Source of the DNA: Acidaminobacter sp. | GTDB taxonomy: Bacteria; Bacillota_A; Clostridia; Peptostreptococcales; Acidaminobacteraceae | NCBI GenBank assembly: GCA_009881125.1 | Contig: WXFH01000331.1 | Coordinates: 1-8,926 of the forward strand | Direction of reading: 5' to 3' | Length of the DNA: 8,926 nucleotides | Shown here: piece after piece, positions 5,121 to 8,926 of the stretch | How positions within the stretch are numbered: position 1 is the stretch's first letter | Layout of the letters: each line of letters begins with the position of its first letter | Notes under the pieces: model-generated | Seen by the model: only the letters and a program-made list of their open reading frames with translations | What the model was told of the DNA's origin: nothing | Database searches by the model: none | Program-made: the position numbers and the translations under genes

Positions 5121-7730
5121 ATGAACAAATTTTATCAATTGCCTTATAAGGAAGTAATGAATGAGGTACAAACACGGATCACGGGACTCAGCCAGACAGA
5201 AGTCGAAAGACAAAGAGAAATTTATGGCCTTAATCAACTGGAAGAGGCAAAAAAAATATCCCCTGTCAAAGTGTTCTTCTCACAGTTTAAAGATTTCTTG
5301 GTGTTGATTCTGATCATAGCCTCAGTAATTTCTGCATTGATGGGAAAATTCGAAAGCACCATCGTCATCATCTTTGTTCTGTTATTGAATGCTTTGCTTG
5401 GAACTTTTCAGCATATAAAAGCGGAGCAGGCAATCAAAAGTTTGAAATCGTTATCCACGCCGACTTCGAGAGTAATGCGCGATGGCAGAGTTGTCGAGCT
5501 GCCTTCTTCAGAAATTGTCGTAGGCGATATAATGGTCATCGAAGCCGGAGACTTTATCGCCGCGGATGCACGACTCATAGAAAGTAATAGTCTTCAGATC
5601 ATTGAAAGCGCATTGACAGGTGAATCTGTCAGCGTTGATAAGCTTTCTGAACCAATCGCTGAAGATGAAGTGGCGATTGGCGATCAAAGAAATATGGTAT
5701 TCATGAGCAGCCACGTTACCTACGGACGTGGAAAAGCAGTCGTTACTGGCGTCGGTGCCTCAACGGAAATTGGTAGAATTGCGGACCTCTTGAATTCTGC
5801 GAAAGAGAAAGCGACACCACTTCAGGAAAACCTCGACCGGTTCGGAAAGCGTCTTGCACTGATCATTCTGCTGATTTCCGCGTTTATGTTTGCAATGAGC
5901 TTGTATAGAGGAACACCAATCATGGACGCTCTGATGTTCGCCATCTCATTAGCGGTAGCGGCGATCCCGGAAGCGCTCAGCTCAATTGTGACGATCGTCT
6001 TGTCGCTCGGAACGCGAAAGCTGGCTGATGAAAATGCCATCATCAGAAAATTGCACTCTGTGGAAAGTCTCGGCAGTATATCGATCATCTGCTCAGATAA
6101 GACGGGAACACTGACACAAAATAAAATGACCGTGCAAAAGATCTTTGTCGACAATAAAATCACCGATGTTGAGGACATTCGAGCGGACGACAAGCTGCAT
6201 ATCAAGCTGCTGACTGCCGGATTGCTTTGCAGCGATGCGATTACTTCGGAGGACAAGACCATCGGCGATCCCACTGAAATCGCCCTGGTAGATCTGGGTG
6301 AGCGTCTGCATATGGATGAACTGATTATTCGCGACAGAATCCCGCGTATTTCCGAGCTGCCCTTTGATAGTGACCGCAAGCTGATGACCACGCTTCAGGA
6401 AATCGACGGCCGACGTGTCGTGTTTACGAAAGGGGCGATGGATGTCCTCCTCACGAGATCGACGCATGTTGAGACCTCGGATGGGATTCGAGCTATCACC
6501 CCTGAGGATATTGACCTCTACAAAAGAGTTAACAACGATCTATCGAGCCAAGGATTACGGGTGCTGGCTTTTGCATGGAGAGAAATCGACGCAGATTCGC
6601 TTTCCTTCTCACATGAAGACCACTTGACGTTGTTCTCTTTGGTCGCGATGATGGATCCGCCCCGAGTCGAGTCTGCTGACGCGGTTAAAAGCTGTCGCGC
6701 CGCAGGGATCAAGCCTGTCATGATCACGGGCGACCATAAAATCACGGCATCGGCAATCGCAGCCCAAATCGGCATCCTTCAGGAGGGTGATATGGCGGTT
6801 GAAGGCTCTGAAATCGAACATCTTTCTGAAAATGAGCTGATTGCCTTGGTCCCAAAAGTCAGTGTTTACGCGCGCGTATCGCCGGAGCACAAGATCAGAA
6901 TCGTCAGCGCCTGGCAATCTCTGGGTCACATTGTCGCAATGACGGGAGACGGCGTCAATGATGCGCCAGCGCTTAAACGTGCTGATGTAGGCATCGCCAT
7001 GGGCATCACCGGAACTGAAGTTGCCAAGGACGCAGCAAGTATGGTGCTCACAGACGATAATTTCTCAACCATAGTAAAGTCCATAAGAAACGGCCGCAGC
7101 ATCTACATGAATATCAAAAACGCCATCAAATTTCTCTTATCCGGAAATACAGCCGGCATCCTCGCTGTTCTCTATGCATCTGTGACGGGCTTATTAGTCC
7201 CATTTTCACCAGTGCACCTATTATTTATTAACCTGTTGACGGACAGCTTACCAGCGATTGCCATAGGTCTTGAGCCCGCACACGGCGAGCTCATGAAAGA
7301 CAAGCCAAGAGATGCCGGAAAGCCCATCCTCGACAGAGCTTTCGCAGCTTCAGTGCTCACGGAGGGCACCATCATCGCGGCAGTCACCATGATTGCCTAC
7401 ACGATTGGCTTGAATTCAAGCGGACACGGTGAAGCAATGACCATGGCTTTCGCAACGCTGAGTCTGTCACGACTCGTTCATGGCCTAAATTGTCGAACTG
7501 AAGCACCGCTTACTTTTAATACGATCTTTAAAAATCCTTCGATCTTCCTCGCGCAGCTCCTTGGCGTGCTCCTCTTGTCCGCCGTTTTATTCATCGAACC
7601 TCTTCACGTTACTTTTGAAGTCACCCCATTGACGCAGGAACAGTACACTTTGATAGCAGGTTTATCTCTTATTCCTTTAGTGCTTATTCAGATTTACAAG
7701 CGCATTGTTCAGATCGTTAAACACGGATGA
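5121..7730 (+). CDS. P2A-type cation-transporting ATPase, probable Mn2+/Ca2+ exporter (MgaP/YoaB-like)
   Basis: The protein has 869 residues, the usual length for bacterial PacL/SERCA-type pumps. In order: N-terminal cation-ATPase domain (about 5-60), M1-M2 (about 58-97), A domain with TGES (166-169), M3-M4 (about 245-300) with PEAL (283-286), phosphorylation motif DKTGTLT (D326), GDPTE (382-386), KGA (437-439), DPPR (512-515), TGD (536-538), hinge TGDGVNDAP (608-616), and M5-M10 from about 665. Compared with SERCA, the site II residues are kept (AVAAIPE in M4; N704 and D708 in M6), while the M5 Glu of site I is Gly679, so one ion per cycle is likely. GGAGGA (5109-5114) sets the ATG; an upstream in-frame TTG at 5082 lies inside the terminator and is rejected. 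The leader is a Mn2+-type riboswitch, which favours Mn2+ export, with Ca2+ as the alternative. Confidence 0.93.
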   Translation: MNKFYQLPYKEVMNEVQTRITGLSQTEVERQREIYGLNQLEEAKKISPVKVFFSQFKDFLVLILIIASVISALMGKFESTIVIIFVLLLNALLGTFQHIKAEQAIKSLKSLSTPTSRVMRDGRVVELPSSEIVVGDIMVIEAGDFIAADARLIESNSLQIIESALTGESVSVDKLSEPIAEDEVAIGDQRNMVFMSSHVTYGRGKAVVTGVGASTEIGRIADLLNSAKEKATPLQENLDRFGKRLALIILLISAFMFAMSLYRGTPIMDALMFAISLAVAAIPEALSSIVTIVLSLGTRKLADENAIIRKLHSVESLGSISIICSDKTGTLTQNKMTVQKIFVDNKITDVEDIRADDKLHIKLLTAGLLCSDAITSEDKTIGDPTEIALVDLGERLHMDELIIRDRIPRISELPFDSDRKLMTTLQEIDGRRVVFTKGAMDVLLTRSTHVETSDGIRAITPEDIDLYKRVNNDLSSQGLRVLAFAWREIDADSLSFSHEDHLTLFSLVAMMDPPRVESADAVKSCRAAGIKPVMITGDHKITASAIAAQIGILQEGDMAVEGSEIEHLSENELIALVPKVSVYARVSPEHKIRIVSAWQSLGHIVAMTGDGVNDAPALKRADVGIAMGITGTEVAKDAASMVLTDDNFSTIVKSIRNGRSIYMNIKNAIKFLLSGNTAGILAVLYASVTGLLVPFSPVHLLFINLLTDSLPAIAIGLEPAHGELMKDKPRDAGKPILDRAFAASVLTEGTIIAAVTMIAYTIGLNSSGHGEAMTMAFATLSLSRLVHGLNCRTEAPLTFNTIFKNPSIFLAQLLGVLLLSAVLFIEPLHVTFEVTPLTQEQYTLIAGLSLIPLVLIQIYKRIVQIVKHG

Positions 7731-7797
7731 AAAGCTGTGGATGCACCACACAATTTACTTAATCCAACGGACTATGCGAATTAGTGAATAATTGGAC

Positions 7798-7840
7798 GAA
7801 TAGAAAAGCAGCCTCCATGATAAAATACCTGAGAGGCTGC
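7798..7840 (-). terminator. Minus-strand terminator hairpin downstream of the ZIP gene, in repeat copy 3
   Basis: GCAGCCTC (7808-7815) pairs perfectly with GAGGCTGC (7833-7840) around a 17-nt loop. On the minus strand TTTTCTATTC follows (plus 7798-7807). It would end the ZIP transcript about 170-210 nt after its stop codon. The plus strand lacks a T-tract after the stem, so it is a weak stop for the ATPase mRNA; no better plus-strand terminator is visible. Confidence 0.65.
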
Positions 7841-7992
7841 ACGAAGATTTGTGATAAATTCTAAATCATTTCATCATCTTCACCATTTTTACCTGGTGAC
7901 AGCTGTGAAGTAAATGAAGTTGATTTTGCAGATATCATGTGATTTGAAATATGTCAAAATATTTGCACGTTAGTGTTCCGAAGAAGGTACAG
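7808..7992 (-). repeat. Dispersed intergenic element, copy 3 (long form)
   Basis: It holds the same blocks as copy 2: 7868-7883 and 7913-7922 identical, and the core at 7954-7992 more diverged but alignable (ATTTG.ACGTT and GTTCC shared with copy 1). The order and orientation match the other copies, with the hairpin and T-rich tract at the minus-strand 3' end. It fills almost all of the space between the two convergent genes, so it would form the 3' untranslated region of the ZIP mRNA. Confidence 0.65.
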
Positions 7993-8012
7993 GCGGTCAA
8001 CTTTACGCTCCC

Positions 8013-8837
8013 CTACCCCAGCGCCACATCCAGCATCATCATGATACTGAAGCCCACCAGTGCCCCCAGCGTCGCGATATCCGTCTTGGAGCCCCCTTCA
8101 TCATGCTGTGCCTCCGGGATCAACTCTTCAATGACTACATAAATCATTGCGCCTGCCGCAAATGCCAGTGCATAGGGTAAAATGGAGCGGATCCTGAGAA
8201 CCGCGAAGGCACCAATAACGCCCGCAATTGGTTCCACAATGCCGGAAGCCTGGCCGTACAAAAAGGCTTTTGTCCTGCTGAAACCTTCGCGCCTCAGTGG
8301 AATCGATACCGCCGCCCCTTCAGGAAAGTTCTGCAGTCCAATGCCTATTGACAGCGCCACCGCGCCGGCCAAGGTAGCCCCGGAAATACTGCCGCTGGCT
8401 GCCGCGCCAAACGCGACGCCTACCGCCAAACCTTCCGGGATATTGTGCAGTGTTATGGCAAGCACCAGCAGCACGCTTCTGTGCCAGGAAGTCTTAGGAC
8501 CTTCCGCTTTTTCAGTGTCAAGTCCAAGATGAAGGTGCGGCATCAGCTTGTCCACCGCGTATAAGAAACCCCCGCCCAGAAGAAATCCCGTCACGGCGGT
8601 GATCCAGGCTACTTGTCCCAGCTCTTCCGCCATAGCGATCCCCGGCGCTAGAAGCGACCAAAAACTCGCTGCAATCATGACCCCCGCCGCAAAGCCAAGC
8701 ATGCCGTTAAGCACAGTCTTATTGATGCTTTTGAAGAAGAAAACGAGCCCGGCGCCTAAGGCCGTAACGCCATAGGTAAACAAAGTTCCAATCAAAGCCT
8801 GCTGTACCGGATGAAATTGTGCGAAAAATGTCAGCAT
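8013..8837 (-). CDS. ZIP family divalent metal transporter (GufA-like subgroup)
   Basis: The protein has 274 residues and about eight hydrophobic segments. The two metal-site motifs of ZIP proteins are present: HNIPEG (131-136) in the fourth segment and QNFPEG (169-174) in the fifth, followed by [12 protein letters not shown] (195-206), typical of GufA/ZIP11-like members. A loop between segments 3 and 4 contains PHLHLGLD (100-107), a possible metal-binding histidine pair. ZIP proteins move Zn2+, Fe2+ or Mn2+ into the cytoplasm; the substrate cannot be told from sequence, though the neighbouring Mn2+-type riboswitch and pump make Mn2+ worth testing. GGGAGG (plus 8845-8850) lies 7 nt before the ATG. 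The gene converges on the ATPase gene and is much more G+C-rich than the signalling operon. No clear promoter is visible in the 89 bases upstream. Confidence 0.92.
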   Translation of the reverse strand: MLTFFAQFHPVQQALIGTLFTYGVTALGAGLVFFFKSINKTVLNGMLGFAAGVMIAASFWSLLAPGIAMAEELGQVAWITAVTGFLLGGGFLYAVDKLMPHLHLGLDTEKAEGPKTSWHRSVLLVLAITLHNIPEGLAVGVAFGAAASGSISGATLAGAVALSIGIGLQNFPEGAAVSIPLRREGFSRTKAFLYGQASGIVEPIAGVIGAFAVLRIRSILPYALAFAAGAMIYVVIEELIPEAQHDEGGSKTDIATLGALVGFSIMMMLDVALG

Positions 8838-8926
8838 GACGGTTCCTCCCTCAGGGTAATTTGGCAGAACGTGAGAGCCAGAGTGAATTGGCTGAACGCT
8901 TCCTATGAATTTAGATCCTTGCTATC

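Noticed and set aside
4953..5237. 94-codon minus-strand reading frame over the riboswitch leader
   Set aside because: It is antisense to the riboswitch, terminator and ATPase start; it has no ribosome site or motif support.
5508..7390. Several antisense and out-of-frame reading frames within the ATPase gene
   Set aside because: The ATPase frame carries every expected P-type motif across this span; the others are shadows without domains.
7736..7750. Short hairpin TGTGG-ATGCA-CCACA after the ATPase stop as a terminator
   Set aside because: The stem is only 5 bp and is not followed by a T-tract.
7951..8775. Plus-strand reading frames opposite the ZIP gene
   Set aside because: The minus-strand ZIP frame has both metal-site motifs and a strong ribosome site; the plus-strand frames are serine/proline/alanine-rich shadows.

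Overview
The window reads as a low-to-medium G+C, Gram-positive type genome, most likely an anaerobic member of the Bacillota/Clostridia. The reasons are strong AGGAG-type ribosome binding sites, intrinsic terminators with T-tracts, occasional TTG/GTG starts, a yybP-ykoY-type riboswitch and the style of the proteins. I cannot name the genus from sequence alone.

Left part (about 76-4625, plus strand): after a terminator hairpin at 76-120 comes a promoter region with a perfect 14-bp palindrome, then five closely spaced genes that look like one operon. They are a membrane-anchored HD-GYP c-di-GMP phosphodiesterase (310-1347), a small unrecognised protein with a ribbon-helix-helix-like N-terminus (1417-1893), a cobalamin-binding sensor with the CarH-type W-x9-EH signature but no DNA-binding domain (1920-2990), a GGDEF diguanylate cyclase (3024-4061) and an unrecognised multi-pass membrane protein (4092-4625). 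The set suggests a B12- or light-sensing module that sets c-di-GMP levels. This is the most interesting part of the window.

Middle and right (4626-8926): a repeat-bearing intergenic region leads to a sigma-A-like promoter and a yybP-ykoY (Mn2+) riboswitch with its terminator. These control a P2A-type cation ATPase (5121-7730), probably a Mn2+ and/or Ca2+ exporter. Facing it on the minus strand is a ZIP-family (GufA-like) divalent metal transporter (8013-8837). Together they form a small metal-homeostasis neighbourhood.

Three diverged copies of one intergenic element (about 76-174, 4682-4880, 7808-7992) lie in the same orientation. Each has a conserved ~36-nt core and ends, read on the minus strand, in a hairpin plus T-rich tract. 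The element is not explained by the genes. Base composition also differs: the signalling operon is clearly AT-richer than the ZIP gene and most of the ATPase gene.

The first 75 bases and the last 89 bases (8838-8926, upstream of the ZIP gene) show no further gene that I can support.
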